A stretch of 64,000 bases of DNA from assembly GCF_014646075.1 (NCBI RefSeq), contig NZ_BMMT01000002.1:124001-188000 (forward strand), given 5' to 3'. Below the pieces are notes generated by a model. That model ran no database searches. It was not told where the DNA came from and saw only the letters and a list, made by a program, of their open reading frames with translations. The translations under genes were made by a program, and so were the position numbers. Of the stretch, positions 52,388-61,751 are shown one piece after another. This stretch comes from Saccharopolyspora thermophila. Lineage in GTDB: Bacteria; Actinomycetota; Actinomycetes; Mycobacteriales; Pseudonocardiaceae. The stretch's first letter is position 1. Each line of letters opens with the position of its first letter.

Positions 52388-52816
52388 GTGGCTGTGAAGA
52401 TCAAGCTCGCGCGGATCGGCAAGATCCGCGAGCCGCACTACCGCATCGTCGTCGCCGACGCCCGCACCCGCCGCAATGGCCGGGCCATCGAGACGATCGG
52501 GCAGTACCACCCGAAGGAGAACCCGAGTGGCATCATCGTCAACTCGGAGCGGGTGCAGTACTGGCTCAGCGTCGGTGCGCAGCCGACCGACCCGGTGCGC
52601 AACATCCTGGAGATCACCGGCGACTGGCAGAAGTTCAAGGGCCTGCCGGGTGCCGAGGGCCGGCTGAAGGTCGCCGAGCCGAAGCCGAGCAAGAAGGAGC
52701 TGTTCGAGGCGGCCCTGGCCGCCGCCAACGAGGAGCCGGCCGTCGAGGCCACCACCCCGAAGAAGAAGGGTGGCAAGAAGGCCGAGGAGCAGAAGTCCGA
52801 GGAAGGTCAGGCGTGA
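52388..52816 (+). CDS. rpsP: 30S ribosomal protein S16
   Basis: S16 is 142 residues here, longer than the usual 80-90 because of an alanine/lysine/glutamate-rich actinobacterial tail (K-K-G-G-K-K-A-E-E). The core starts [10 protein letters not shown] and has [10 protein letters not shown] and G-Q-Y-H-P. GTG 52388 starts the operon rpsP-khpA-rimM-trmD-rplS. Confidence 0.97.
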   Translation: MAVKIKLARIGKIREPHYRIVVADARTRRNGRAIETIGQYHPKENPSGIIVNSERVQYWLSVGAQPTDPVRNILEITGDWQKFKGLPGAEGRLKVAEPKPSKKELFEAALAAANEEPAVEATTPKKKGGKKAEEQKSEEGQA

Positions 52817-53052
52817 CGGTCCTCGCGGACGCACTTGAGCACCTGGTGCGCGGCATCGTCGACAACCCCGACGACGTCCGCGTCCAGCTGCTCACGACCC
52901 GGCGCGGTCGCACCCTCGAGGTGCATGTGAACCCGGATGACCTGGGCAAGGTCATCGGTCGCGGTGGGCGCACCGCGACCGCGCTGCGCACCGTCATGTC
53001 CGGCATCGGCGGGCGCGGCATCCGGGTCGACGTGGTGGACACCGACCGCTGA
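52813..53052 (+). CDS. khpA: KH-domain RNA-binding protein KhpA
   Basis: The 79-residue protein is a single KH domain with the RNA-binding loop I-G-R-G-G-R-T, starting [13 protein letters not shown]. It lies between rpsP and rimM as in most Gram-positive bacteria. The GTG start overlaps the rpsP stop (GTGA), and rimM starts 8 nt after its stop. Confidence 0.95.
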   Translation: MTVLADALEHLVRGIVDNPDDVRVQLLTTRRGRTLEVHVNPDDLGKVIGRGGRTATALRTVMSGIGGRGIRVDVVDTDR

Positions 53053-53060
53053 GCACCACC

Positions 53061-53594
53061 ATGGGCGAACGAGAGCCGGAAACCCTCGCCGTGGGCCGCA
53101 TCGTCCGGCCGCACGGTGTGCGGGGGGAGCTCGTTGTCCAGGTGCTCACCGACAGCCCGGAGCTGCGCTTCGCGCCCGGCTCGGTGCTGGGCCTCCAGCG
53201 ACGCGGGGCCGAGCGCGCGGAGAACCTCACCGTGACAGCCGCCCGGCCGCACGCCGGGCGGCTGTTGCTGCGCGCGGAGGGGGTCGAGGGCCGGGACGCG
53301 GCCGAGGAGCTGCGCGGCGCGCTGCTCACGGTCAGCTCCGACGAGCTCGAACCGACCGAGGACCCCGACGAGTTCCACGACCACGAGCTGGTCGGCCTGC
53401 GGGTCGTGGACACCTCCGGTGCGGAGGTGGGCGAGGTGCACGAGGTGGTGCACACCCCGGCCGGCGAGCTGCTGGCCGTGCGCACCGCCGACGACCGGGA
53501 GACCCTGGTGCCGTTCGTGGCCGAGATCGTGCCCGAGGTCGATCTCGAGGCCGGACGCCTGGTCGTCGATCCGCCAGAGGGTCTGCTCGGATAG
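53061..53594 (+). CDS. rimM: 16S rRNA processing protein RimM
   Basis: RimM assists maturation of the 30S head. The 177-residue protein has [14 protein letters not shown] at the N-terminus (the OB-like domain) and a PRC-barrel domain at the C-terminus ([21 protein letters not shown]). ATG 53061. Confidence 0.96.
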   Translation: MGEREPETLAVGRIVRPHGVRGELVVQVLTDSPELRFAPGSVLGLQRRGAERAENLTVTAARPHAGRLLLRAEGVEGRDAAEELRGALLTVSSDELEPTEDPDEFHDHELVGLRVVDTSGAEVGEVHEVVHTPAGELLAVRTADDRETLVPFVAEIVPEVDLEAGRLVVDPPEGLLG

Positions 53595-53612
53595 AACGAC
53601 ACGAACCACGCC

Positions 53613-53636
53613 GCCCTCGCCGTCCGCGGCGGGGGC
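53613..53636 (+). terminator. Hairpin between rimM and trmD
   Basis: A 10-bp stem with one wobble pair (53613-53622 and 53627-53636) and a 4-nt loop, followed by TTCT. Being inside the operon, it may attenuate rather than end transcription. Confidence 0.5.
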
Positions 53637-53654
53637 TTCTCGCTTCGAGGGCCC

Positions 53655-54443
53655 ATGCGCATCGACGTCATCACGATCTTCCCGGACTACCTCAACCCGC
53701 TGCGCGAGGCACTGCTGGGCAAGGCCATCGAGCGCGGGCGGATCGAGGTCGCGGTGCACGACCTGCGGGACTGGACCCACGACGTGCACCGGGCCGTGGA
53801 CGACAGCCCCTACGGCGGCGGCCCCGGCATGGTGATGAAACCGCAGGTCTGGGGCGAGGCACTGGACGCCGTGTGCGGGACGGGGCCGACGCCGCGGCTG
53901 GTCGTGCCGACGCCGGCGGGGCGGCCGTTCACCCAGCAGACCGCCGTCCGCTGGTCCGCCGAGCCGCGGCTGGTCTTCGCGTGCGGCCGCTACGAGGGCA
54001 TCGACCAGCGGGTCATCGACGACGCCGCGGAGCGGATGCCGGTGGAGGAGGTCTCCATCGGCGACTACGTGCTGGTCGGCGGCGAGGCCGCGGTGCTGGT
54101 GATGGTGGAGGCCGTGGTCCGGTTGCTGCCAAGTGTGCTGGGCAACCCGATGTCGGCCGAGCAGGACTCCTTCTCCGACGGACTGCTGGAGGGGCCGTGC
54201 TACACCCGGCCCGAGGTGTGGCGCGGGCGGGCGGTGCCGGACGTGCTGCGCTCCGGCAACCACGCCGCCATCGCCCGCTGGCGGCGCGACCAGGCCCTGG
54301 CCCGCACCTACGAGCGGCGCCCGGAACTGCTGGCCGCGCTGCCGGACGGGACCCTGGACGCAGCCGATCTCGCAGTGCTCGATAAACTCCGGGAGTCGGA
54401 GCGATCCGACGAGTCCCGGAACGCCGGAGACGCACCCCGCTGA
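53655..54443 (+). CDS. trmD: tRNA (guanine(37)-N1)-methyltransferase
   Basis: TrmD methylates G37 of tRNAs with S-adenosylmethionine to prevent frameshifting. The 262-residue protein has [19 protein letters not shown], the trefoil-knot motif [10 protein letters not shown] and [11 protein letters not shown]. The C-terminal 20 residues are polar and variable. ATG 53655. Confidence 0.97.
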   Translation: MRIDVITIFPDYLNPLREALLGKAIERGRIEVAVHDLRDWTHDVHRAVDDSPYGGGPGMVMKPQVWGEALDAVCGTGPTPRLVVPTPAGRPFTQQTAVRWSAEPRLVFACGRYEGIDQRVIDDAAERMPVEEVSIGDYVLVGGEAAVLVMVEAVVRLLPSVLGNPMSAEQDSFSDGLLEGPCYTRPEVWRGRAVPDVLRSGNHAAIARWRRDQALARTYERRPELLAALPDGTLDAADLAVLDKLRESERSDESRNAGDAPR

Positions 54444-54638
54444 CCTCGTTCGGCGGGGGGTGCTTCCGACACCGGAAAGCGGATCTGGCACACTGGAACG
54501 GTTGTTGCAGCCGAACGGCAGGTTCGGCGTGCCCAGAAGCAAGTTCATCCCGTGTCGCCAGCGGTGCCCCACCAGCAGGGCGGGCCATCGACATGCAAGA
54601 ACACGGGTGCCTTCGACACGGATGAGGACGGACCACCG

Positions 54639-55001
54639 ATGAACACCCTGGACGCACTGGACGCCCAGTCGCTGCGTTCCGACATCCCGGCCTTCCGGCC
54701 CGGTGACACGCTGAAGGTTCACGTCCGCGTCATCGAGGGTTCGCGCGAGCGGATCCAGGTCTTCCAGGGCGTGGTCATCCGCCGGCAGGGCGGTGGCATC
54801 CGGGAGACCTTCACCGTGCGCAAGGTTTCCTTCGGTGTTGGCGTGGAGCGCACCTTCCCGGTGCACTCCCCGAACATCGCCAAGATCGAGGTCGTCTCCC
54901 GCGGTGACGTCCGGCGGGCCAAGCTCTACTACCTGCGCGACCGGCGCGGCAAGGCGGCGAAGATCAAGGAGAAGCGGGAGACCACCGCGTCGGCTTCCTG
55001 A
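54639..55001 (+). CDS. rplS: 50S ribosomal protein L19
   Basis: L19, 120 residues, has [37 protein letters not shown] and R-R-A-K-L-Y-Y-L-R at the C-terminus. ATG 54639 has GAGGAC upstream. About 195 nt separate it from trmD, enough for its own promoter. A hairpin terminator follows. Confidence 0.97.
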   Translation: MNTLDALDAQSLRSDIPAFRPGDTLKVHVRVIEGSRERIQVFQGVVIRRQGGGIRETFTVRKVSFGVGVERTFPVHSPNIAKIEVVSRGDVRRAKLYYLRDRRGKAAKIKEKRETTASAS

Positions 55002-55026
55002 TCGACGTCCCTCGTGGAACCACCGG

Positions 55027-55055
55027 ACGGCCCGGGTGCGCTGCACCTGGGCCGT
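55027..55055 (+). terminator. Hairpin terminator after rplS
   Basis: A 13-bp stem with one wobble pair (55027-55039 and 55043-55055) and a 3-nt loop, 25 nt after the rplS stop. Confidence 0.8.
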
Positions 55056-55236
55056 TCGCGTCCGTGCGGACAGCGACCGGTGTCCACCTTCGGGTGATCA
55101 AGGTGGGTGCCGGGTGTCCGGCCTCGCGTCCGGCCACCCGGCTGTACCGGAAAAGCGCACGTCACAGCGGGCCGTCCGGGCGGTCGGCGGGACGCCACGA
55201 GCCGGGGGAGCGCGACGGTGCCGCCGCCGGTTCCAG

Positions 55237-55242
55237 TAGCCT
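55237..55242 (+). promoter_or_regulatory. -10 element for leaderless lepB
   Basis: TAGCCT ends 6 nt before GTG 55249, the distance expected when transcription starts at the first base of the start codon. No Shine-Dalgarno is present. Confidence 0.55.
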
Positions 55243-55248
55243 GGCCGG

Positions 55249-56175
55249 GTGGCCGACGTCATGCGCTCCAGCGGATCAGCGGAAGACCCCCAGGACGAGG
55301 AGCACCGTAGCGGTGCCCCGGGGGGCGACTCGGGAGACAACTCCCCTCGCCGCAAGCCCAGGGAGAAGAAGAAGGGCTCGTTCTGGCGCGAGCTGCCGAT
55401 CCTGATCGTCACCGCGCTGGTGCTGACGGTCCTCATCCAGGCGTTCGTCGCGCGGGTGTACGTGATCCCGTCGCAGTCGATGGAGCAGACCCTGCACGGG
55501 TGCACCGGCTGCAACAACGACCGGGTGCTGGTTGACAAGATCACCTACCGGTTCAGTGACCCCGAGCCCGGTGACGTCGTGGTGTTCCGCGGACCGCAGG
55601 CGTGGGTGCAGAACGAGTTCCAGACCGAGGAGCCGAGTAACCCGGTGGTCGGGTTCTTCCAGAGCGTCGCCTCGCTGCTGGGCTTCGGCGCGCCGGACGA
55701 GAAGGACTTCGTCAAGCGGGTGATCGCTGTCGGTGGCCAGACCGTGGAGTGCTGCGACGCGCAGAACCGGGTGCTGGTCGACGGCAAGCCGCTCAACGAG
55801 CCGTACCTGTACTGGGAGCCGGGCCGCGGCGTCGGCCAGGACGAGTTCGAGCCGGTGACGGTGCCGCCAGGCCACCTGTGGGTAATGGGCGACAACCGCA
55901 ACGACTCGGCGGATTCGCGGGTGCAGGGCGGTGGCGGCATCAATGGCACCGTGCCGGTGGAGAACGTGATCGGCAAGGCCCAGGTGATCGTGCTGCCGCC
56001 GACGCGCTGGCAGGCCATCCCGGAGCCGAACCCGCAGGCCACCGCGCTGGGCGCGCCGAGCTGGCAGTCCGGGTTGCCGCTGGGCGTGGGGTTCGCCGCC
56101 GCGTTCCCCGTGGTCTGGCTGGGTCGTAGGCTCGTCGGTGTGATGGGTGAGCGACGGTCGGTGGAGCGGCGTTGA
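55249..56175 (+). CDS. lepB: Signal peptidase I
   Basis: LepB cleaves signal peptides from exported proteins on the outer face of the membrane. The 308-residue protein has a basic N-terminal region, a transmembrane helix ([12 protein letters not shown], about 50-70), the catalytic Ser motif [10 protein letters not shown], the Lys motif [11 protein letters not shown], and [12 protein letters not shown] second C-terminal helix lies near 280. A C-x-x-C-C-type cysteine group (G-C-T-G-C) follows the active Ser. rnhB starts directly downstream. Confidence 0.96.
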   Translation: MADVMRSSGSAEDPQDEEHRSGAPGGDSGDNSPRRKPREKKKGSFWRELPILIVTALVLTVLIQAFVARVYVIPSQSMEQTLHGCTGCNNDRVLVDKITYRFSDPEPGDVVVFRGPQAWVQNEFQTEEPSNPVVGFFQSVASLLGFGAPDEKDFVKRVIAVGGQTVECCDAQNRVLVDGKPLNEPYLYWEPGRGVGQDEFEPVTVPPGHLWVMGDNRNDSADSRVQGGGGINGTVPVENVIGKAQVIVLPPTRWQAIPEPNPQATALGAPSWQSGLPLGVGFAAAFPVVWLGRRLVGVMGERRSVERR

Positions 56176-56176
56176 C

Positions 56177-56929
56177 GTGACGGTGGCGGAGTTCCGGCCG
56201 CCGCGGTCGGTGATCCGGCGCAGTAGTGGTAACTGGGCCCTCCAGAGCGCGTTGGACCGCCGCGGACTTGGGCCGGTGGCAGGCGTGGACGAGGCTGGGC
56301 GCGGCGCGTGCGCCGGGCCGCTCGTGGTCGCTGCGTGCGTGCTCAAACCGGGTGACGGCCGCCGCTTCGAAGGGCTGACGGACTCCAAGGCGCTCTCGGA
56401 AGCCGACCGGGAACGCCTGTTCGACCGGATCGTGGAGCGGGCGCTGAGCTGGTCCACCATCGTGATCCCGGCCGAGGACGTGGACGCGCTGGGCATCCAT
56501 GTCGCGAACCTGGAGGGCATGCGGCGGGCGGTGGCACAGCTGACGCCGCACCCCGGTTACGTGCTCACTGACGGCTTCCGGGTGCAGGGCCTGGCCACGC
56601 CGAGCGTGGCGGTGGTCAAGGGCGACCTGGTGGCGGCGTGCGTGGCCGCGGCGTCGGTGCTGGCCAAGGTCACCCGGGATCGCCTGATGACCGAGCAGCT
56701 GCACGTCAGCTTCCCGGACTACGGGTTTGACGAGCACAAGGGCTACTGCACGCCGCTGCACTCGGCGCGGCTGAACCGGTTCGGCCCCTGCGTCGAGCAC
56801 CGCTGGTCGTACGCGAACGTGGTGGCGGCGGCCCGGCGGCACGGGATGCGCTCGCCGCGTGCGGTGACCAGCAAGCCCGGCTTGTTCGATGCTGCGGAGG
56901 GGGATGTGGTGGACAATGAGGAGTTGTAG
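56177..56929 (+). CDS. rnhB: Ribonuclease HII
   Basis: RNase HII removes ribonucleotides from DNA. The 250-residue protein has [12 protein letters not shown] (catalytic Asp and Glu), L-T-D-S-K, L-T-D-G-F-R and [10 protein letters not shown] (catalytic Asp residues), then [12 protein letters not shown] 56177 is preferred; GTG 56147 would overlap lepB and add ten residues without similarity. Confidence 0.96.
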   Translation: MTVAEFRPPRSVIRRSSGNWALQSALDRRGLGPVAGVDEAGRGACAGPLVVAACVLKPGDGRRFEGLTDSKALSEADRERLFDRIVERALSWSTIVIPAEDVDALGIHVANLEGMRRAVAQLTPHPGYVLTDGFRVQGLATPSVAVVKGDLVAACVAAASVLAKVTRDRLMTEQLHVSFPDYGFDEHKGYCTPLHSARLNRFGPCVEHRWSYANVVAAARRHGMRSPRAVTSKPGLFDAAEGDVVDNEEL

Positions 56930-56962
56930 TCCGAACGGCAACGCAGAAGGGCTCGCACAGCG

Positions 56963-57286
56963 ATGAGCGCCGAGGATCTCGAGAAGTACGAGACCGAGAT
57001 GGAGCTGCAGCTCTACAAGGAGTATCGCGACATCGTCGGGCAGTTCACCTATGTCGTGGAGACCGAACGGCGCTTCTACCTGGCCAACGCGGTGGACGTG
57101 CAGGTGCGCAACTCCGACTCGGAGGTCTACTTCGAGGTGGCGATGTCGGACGCGTGGGTGTGGGACATGTACCGTCCGGCGCGGTTCGTCAAGAACGTGC
57201 GGGTGATCACGTTCAAGGACGTCAACGTGGAGGAACTGGACAAGCCGGACCTCCGGTTGCCCGAGAGCGGGCCGTTCGGTTCCTGA
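56963..57286 (+). CDS. DUF2469 family protein
   Basis: This 107-residue acidic protein is conserved across actinobacteria next to rnhB and yraN. It starts S-A-E-D-L-E-K-Y-E-T-E-M-E-L-Q-L-Y-K-E-Y-R-D and has W-V-W-D-M-Y-R-P-A-R-F and D-V-N-V-E-E-L. Function is unknown. A strong intrinsic terminator follows. Confidence 0.95.
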   Translation: MSAEDLEKYETEMELQLYKEYRDIVGQFTYVVETERRFYLANAVDVQVRNSDSEVYFEVAMSDAWVWDMYRPARFVKNVRVITFKDVNVEELDKPDLRLPESGPFGS

Positions 57287-57300
57287 TCTGCGATACGGCA

Positions 57301-57336
57301 GCTCGGGTGGTCGGTGACGACCACCCGAGCTTTTTT
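57301..57336 (+). terminator. Strong intrinsic terminator after DUF2469 gene
   Basis: A perfect 13-bp stem (57301-57313 and 57318-57330) with a GTGA loop, followed by six T residues. It is the clearest textbook terminator in the window and ends the lepB-rnhB-DUF2469 unit. Confidence 0.95.
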
Positions 57337-57370
57337 CTGCTTTCGTCACGCTTTTCGGTCATTTTTTGAA

Positions 57371-57426
57371 TTGTCCCCATGCATCTGAGTGATCCGAGTT
57401 GTCCACAGGGGACCGGTTTATCCACA
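57371..57426 (+). promoter_or_regulatory. DnaA-box cluster upstream of yraN-comM-dprA
   Basis: TTGTCCACA (57399-57407) and TTATCCACA (57418-57426) are both perfect DnaA-type boxes in the same orientation, 19 bp apart. TTGTCCCCA (57371-57379) is a one-mismatch third site. They lie in an AT-richer stretch 150-210 bp before yraN. Confidence 0.65.
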
Positions 57427-57577
57427 AATTTCCGCTGGCTGGTGGTGATCGATTCTGCGGCCGGGCACCGTGGAGGCATCCACCGCGCTCCCATCCGCCG
57501 GCGCACTCGCGAACTGCGTTCGTGAACCGCGGCGGATACGAGCGCGGGTACCCGAACCAGACCCGCGGAGGACAACC

Positions 57578-57979
57578 ATGCACCGCAAACCGATCACCTG
57601 TCCCCTGTCCGACAGCGACGCCAAGGGGCGCAGGCACGCCCTCGGCATCGAGGGCGAGCGGCTGGCCGCCGCGGTCCTGGAACAGCGCGGCCTGACCGTG
57701 TTGGAGCGGAACTGGCAGTGCCCGCAAGGAGAACTCGACATCATCGCCACCGACGGCGACACCGTGGTGTGCTGCGAGGTCAAGGCCCGTTCCGGCGTGG
57801 ACTACGGCGGGCCGCTCCACGCCATCGGCCCGGAGAAGATCAACCGCATCCGCGGCGCGGCCCGCGCCTGGCTGGCCGAACGCGCCCTGGTGGGCTGCCC
57901 GGTGCGGTTCGACGTGGTCGCGGTGCTGTGGCCGCCGGGCCGAAGAGCGCGCATCAGGCACCTGGAAGGGGTGTTCTAG
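57578..57979 (+). CDS. yraN: YraN/UPF0102 family putative nuclease
   Basis: The 133-residue protein has the PD-(D/E)xK-like fold motifs G-E-L-D-I-I-A and C-C-E-V-K-A-R, which predict a Holliday-junction resolvase-like nuclease. Family members start [12 protein letters not shown] 57578 has GGAGG 6 nt upstream. It is immediately followed by comM. Confidence 0.93.
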   Translation: MHRKPITCPLSDSDAKGRRHALGIEGERLAAAVLEQRGLTVLERNWQCPQGELDIIATDGDTVVCCEVKARSGVDYGGPLHAIGPEKINRIRGAARAWLAERALVGCPVRFDVVAVLWPPGRRARIRHLEGVF

Positions 57980-59497
57980 ATGGTGTTGCGGCGGACCTGG
58001 GCGGTGGCGCTGTTCGGGGTGGACGGCGTGCTCGTCGAGGTTGAGGCGGATGTGCGCAAGGGTGGCCTGCCGTCACTGCAGCTCGTGGGTTTACCGGACA
58101 CGGCGTTGCAGGAAGCGAAGAACCGGGTGCGGGCGGCGATCCAGAACTGCCGCGAGGACTGGCCGGCGAGCTGTGTGACGTTGGCGTTGTCCCCGGCTGC
58201 GCTGCCCAAGGCCGGGACCTCCTACGACCTGGCGTTGGCGTGCGCGGTGCTGGCCGGTGCGGAACTGGTGCCGCCGCACCGGTTGACCGGGACCGTGCTG
58301 TTCGGCGAACTGGCGCTGGACGGCCGGATCCGCCCGGTCACCGGGTTGCTGCCCGCGCTGCTGACCGCGCGCAGGGCCGGGATGGCGCGGGCGATCGTGC
58401 CTGCGGACTGCCTGGCGGAGGCGCACCTGGTCGACGGCATCGAGGTACTGGGTGCGGCGCACCTGCGCGAGGTGGTGGCCTGGTTGCGCGAGCTCGGCGA
58501 CCTCGACCGAAGTCCGCCTCCAACGACGGCGGACCAGGAGGAGGACGTCCCCGACCTGGCGGACGTGCTCGGGCAACCGGAAGCGAGGTGGGCGCTGGAG
58601 GTCGCCGCCGCAGGCGGTCACCACCTGCTCATGGTCGGGCCGCCGGGCACCGGCAAAACGATGCTGGCGAAACGGCTGTGCGGGTTGTTGCCGCCGCTCA
58701 CGCGGCAGGAGGCGCTGGAGGTCACGGCGATCCGCTCGGTGGCCGGGGACCTACCGGCATCGGCCGGGCTCATCCGCACACCGCCGTTCGTGGCCCCGCA
58801 TTCGTCGCTGTCGATTTCCGCGTTGATCGGCGGCGGCACCGGCTGGGCGCGGCCCGGCGCGGTCAGCCGGGCGCACCGCGGGGTGCTGTTTCTCGATGAG
58901 GCATGCGAACTGGGGCCCAAGCGCCTGGAGGCGCTGCGAACGGCGTTGGAGGAAGGCGAGGTCCGGTTGGCGCGGCGGGACGGCACGCTGCGCTACCCGG
59001 CGCGGTTCCAGCTGGTCCTGGCTACCAACCCCTGCCCGTGCGCACCGGCTCGGGAGGTGGACTGCCAGTGCCCGCCGCAGGTCCGGCGGCGCTACCTGGG
59101 CAAGTTGTCCGGCCCGCTGCTGGACCGGGTGGATCTGCGGGTGCGGATGCGGCCGATCACCGCGATGACCGTCCACAGTGGTGCCGGACCGGAATGCACC
59201 GCTGTGGTGCGCGAACGCGTGGCGGACGCGCGGGCCGCGGCGCGGGAGCGCTGGGCCGACCACGGCTGGCAGACCAACACCGAGGTGCCCGGACCGGTGC
59301 TGCGCCGCGAGTTCGCGCTGCCAGGCAGCAGCACCGCGTTGCTGGACAGAGCGCTCGAGGTCGGCGCGATCACGGCTCGTGGCGCGGACCGGTGCCTGCG
59401 CGTGGCCTGGACGCTCGCCGACCTGGACGGGCGGACCGTTCCCGACGCCGAGCACGTCGCGGCGGCGTTGGAGTTTCGTGACCGGCGGGTGGCCTGA
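57980..59497 (+). CDS. comM: ComM/YifB-type Mg-chelatase-like AAA ATPase
   Basis: ComM promotes branch migration of incoming DNA in natural transformation. The 505-residue protein has the N-terminal Lon-like domain (V-E-V-E-A-D-V-R-K-G, L-P-S-L-Q-L-V-G-L-P-D), the Walker A M-V-G-P-P-G-T-G-K-T near residue 220, Walker B L-F-L-D-E-A and A-T-N-P-C-P-C. The C-terminal C-x-C cysteine cluster lies near 350. Directly adjacent to yraN (stop 57979, ATG 57980). Confidence 0.94.
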   Translation: MVLRRTWAVALFGVDGVLVEVEADVRKGGLPSLQLVGLPDTALQEAKNRVRAAIQNCREDWPASCVTLALSPAALPKAGTSYDLALACAVLAGAELVPPHRLTGTVLFGELALDGRIRPVTGLLPALLTARRAGMARAIVPADCLAEAHLVDGIEVLGAAHLREVVAWLRELGDLDRSPPPTTADQEEDVPDLADVLGQPEARWALEVAAAGGHHLLMVGPPGTGKTMLAKRLCGLLPPLTRQEALEVTAIRSVAGDLPASAGLIRTPPFVAPHSSLSISALIGGGTGWARPGAVSRAHRGVLFLDEACELGPKRLEALRTALEEGEVRLARRDGTLRYPARFQLVLATNPCPCAPAREVDCQCPPQVRRRYLGKLSGPLLDRVDLRVRMRPITAMTVHSGAGPECTAVVRERVADARAAARERWADHGWQTNTEVPGPVLRREFALPGSSTALLDRALEVGAITARGADRCLRVAWTLADLDGRTVPDAEHVAAALEFRDRRVA

Positions 59498-59514
59498 TCG
59501 ACGGGAGGGTGGCG

Positions 59515-60657
59515 ATGGGTGACAGGGCACAACAAGAACTGCTGCTGGCGCGGGCCTATCTGGCCGCCGTGGCCGAGCCCCCGGCTCCGGCGCTGGCGGG
59601 ATTCGTCGCGGCGCAGGGCGCGTGCCGGGCAGCGGCGATCGTCCGGCGGGGCAATGCACCTCCGGCGGTCATGTCCGAGGTGGACGCGCGGCGCGAGCAC
59701 GTGTCCGGAGAAGCGCTGCTCGCGGCTGCCGAGGAGGTGGGTGCGCGTCTCGTGGTTCCGGAGGACCCCGAATGGCCGGGCGAGGTGCTCGACGCTCTGT
59801 CCGGGGCGCGGTCGGTGGGATTGTCGGGGCTCGCGGAGCCGATCGCGCTGTGGGTTCGCGGTCGTGCCGGGCTGGGCGGGCTCCTGGAGCAGGCGGTGGC
59901 GGTTGTGGGAGCGAGAGCGGCTTCGGGCTACGGCGAGCACGTGGCCGCGGAGTTCGGCCACGGACTGGCCGCGGCGGACTTCACCGTGGTGTCCGGTGCC
60001 GCGTACGGCATCGACGGCGCGGCACACCGGGGCGCGCTCGGGGCGCCGCGGCCGACGGTCGCGTTCCTGGCCTGCGGGGTGGACGTCGACTATCCCGCCG
60101 GGCACAGCAGGCTGCTGCGGGCGATCGCTGAAACCGGCGCCGTGGTGAGCGAGTACCCGCCGGGCGCGGCGCCGCGCAAACACCGCTTCCTGGCGCGGAA
60201 CCGGCTGATCGCGGCATCCGGCCGGGCCACCGTGGTGGTCGAGGCGGGGCCGCGCAGTGGGGCCGCGAACACCGCGCACACCGCGGATGCCCTGGGGCGG
60301 CCCGTGCTCGCCGTGCCGGGCCCGGTGACCGCGCAGAACTCGGTGGGGTGCCACGCGATGGTCCGATCGGGGATGGCTGTCCTGGTCACGAGCACGGAGG
60401 AGGTGCTGGAGGTGATCAATCCGCTCGGCGCGCGGCCGTCCGCGGAGGTGCCGCGTCCGATGCGCCGTACCGACGGCCTGCATCCGGACGCTCGCCGTCT
60501 GCACGACTCGTTGAGCGGCATGGACGGCGCCAGCGCCGACGAACTCGCCCGGGACTGCGGCCTGCCGCTGGGCAGGGTGCGTGCGCTGCTGCCGGAACTG
60601 GAGTTGTCCGGTCTCGCGATCCGGTCCGAAGGGGGGTGGTCGGTGAAGCGGAGCTGA
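59515..60657 (+). CDS. dprA: DNA-processing protein DprA
   Basis: DprA loads RecA on incoming single-stranded DNA. The 380-residue protein has the Rossmann-like domain V-A-V-V-G-A-R-A-A-S-G-Y-G, F-T-V-V-S-G-A-A-Y-G-I-D-G-A-A-H, E-Y-P-P-G and F-L-A-R-N-R-L-I-A, and a C-terminal winged-helix (D-E-L-A-R-D-C-G-L). ATG 59515 has GGGAGG 6 nt upstream; GTG 59509 is an alternative. Together with comM and yraN it forms a DNA-uptake and repair operon. Confidence 0.95.
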   Translation: MGDRAQQELLLARAYLAAVAEPPAPALAGFVAAQGACRAAAIVRRGNAPPAVMSEVDARREHVSGEALLAAAEEVGARLVVPEDPEWPGEVLDALSGARSVGLSGLAEPIALWVRGRAGLGGLLEQAVAVVGARAASGYGEHVAAEFGHGLAAADFTVVSGAAYGIDGAAHRGALGAPRPTVAFLACGVDVDYPAGHSRLLRAIAETGAVVSEYPPGAAPRKHRFLARNRLIAASGRATVVVEAGPRSGAANTAHTADALGRPVLAVPGPVTAQNSVGCHAMVRSGMAVLVTSTEEVLEVINPLGARPSAEVPRPMRRTDGLHPDARRLHDSLSGMDGASADELARDCGLPLGRVRALLPELELSGLAIRSEGGWSVKRS

Positions 60658-60776
60658 GCGGAACGCCAAAGTTGTGGCTCACCGCACGAGTTCTTCGCGG
60701 TACTCCGGTACGCCTGTGATCATGCTTCGGCGTGGCGATGCTTGACCACTGGCGGTGCAGCGGCGAGCGTCGGGGT

Positions 60777-61751
60777 ATGGCCCGCCCCCGTTCCACCGGA
60801 TCACGACGGCCGGATCTGCGCGCGGTCCGGTCGGCACTGCCCGCGGCGCTGGGCGACGCGGTCGACCGGTTCGAGCGGCATCTCGCCGTGGAGCGGGGGC
60901 TGTCCACCCACACGGTTCGCGGTTACGTGGGTGACGTCGTGTCGCTGCTGGCGCACCTGGCGGGTGATGCGGACCCCGCATCCCTTGCTGAGCTGGACGT
61001 TTTGGTGCTGCGGGACTGGTTGTCGCGACAGCATGCCGACGGCGCGGGACGGGCCACGCTCGCCCGCCGGGCCGCGTCAGCGCGCACGTTCACCCGGTGG
61101 GCTTTCCGGAACGGCCTGCTGTCGGCCGATCCGGGGCCGCGGCTCGCCGCGCCGTCGAAGCAGCGGAAACTGCCCGCAGTGCTGCGCGTTGACCAGGTGG
61201 GTGCCGCCATGCGGGCGTCCGCAGCAGGCGCCGAACAGGGGGATCCGGTGGCGTTGCGGGACCACGCGCTGCTGGAACTGCTGTACGCCACGGGGGTTCG
61301 GGTGGCGGAGCTGTGCGGACTGGACGTGGACGACGTCGACCGGGAGCGGCGGGTGATCCGCGTGATCGGTAAAGGTGACAGGGAACGCGTTGCGCCATTC
61401 GGTGTTCCAGCGGATCAGGCCCTCGGTCGGTGGCTCTCCGACGGTCGGCCCAAACTGGCTCAACTCCATTCCGGCGCCGCGTTGTTCCTGGGTGTTCGCG
61501 GTGGACGGCTCGATCCGCGCGCGGTGCGCCGCGTCGTGCACGACGCGATCGGAGCGGTTCCGGGGGCACCGGACGTGGGGCCGCACGCTTTGCGGCACTC
61601 GGCCGCGACGCATTTGCTGGAGGGCGGCGCGGACCTCCGTAGCGTTCAGGAGTTGCTTGGTCACGCTACGCTCGCAACGACCCAGCTATACACCCACGTG
61701 ACCGTTGAACGGCTGAAGGCGATCCATGACCGAACCCACCCCCGTACCTGA
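60777..61751 (+). CDS. xerC: Tyrosine recombinase XerC
   Basis: XerC resolves chromosome dimers at dif. The 324-residue protein has an N-terminal SAM-like domain (F-E-R-H-L-A-V-E-R-G-L-S) and the catalytic residues Arg (A-T-G-V-R-V-A-E-L), Lys (I-G-K-G-D-R-E-R), H-A-L-R-H-S-A-A-T (HxxR), L-G-H-A (His) and Q-L-Y-T-H-V (Tyr nucleophile). Start is uncertain: ATG 60777, ATG 60738 or GTG 60732. The 3' end overlaps the sigma factor gene by 26 nt. Confidence 0.93.
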   Translation: MARPRSTGSRRPDLRAVRSALPAALGDAVDRFERHLAVERGLSTHTVRGYVGDVVSLLAHLAGDADPASLAELDVLVLRDWLSRQHADGAGRATLARRAASARTFTRWAFRNGLLSADPGPRLAAPSKQRKLPAVLRVDQVGAAMRASAAGAEQGDPVALRDHALLELLYATGVRVAELCGLDVDDVDRERRVIRVIGKGDRERVAPFGVPADQALGRWLSDGRPKLAQLHSGAALFLGVRGGRLDPRAVRRVVHDAIGAVPGAPDVGPHALRHSAATHLLEGGADLRSVQELLGHATLATTQLYTHVTVERLKAIHDRTHPRT

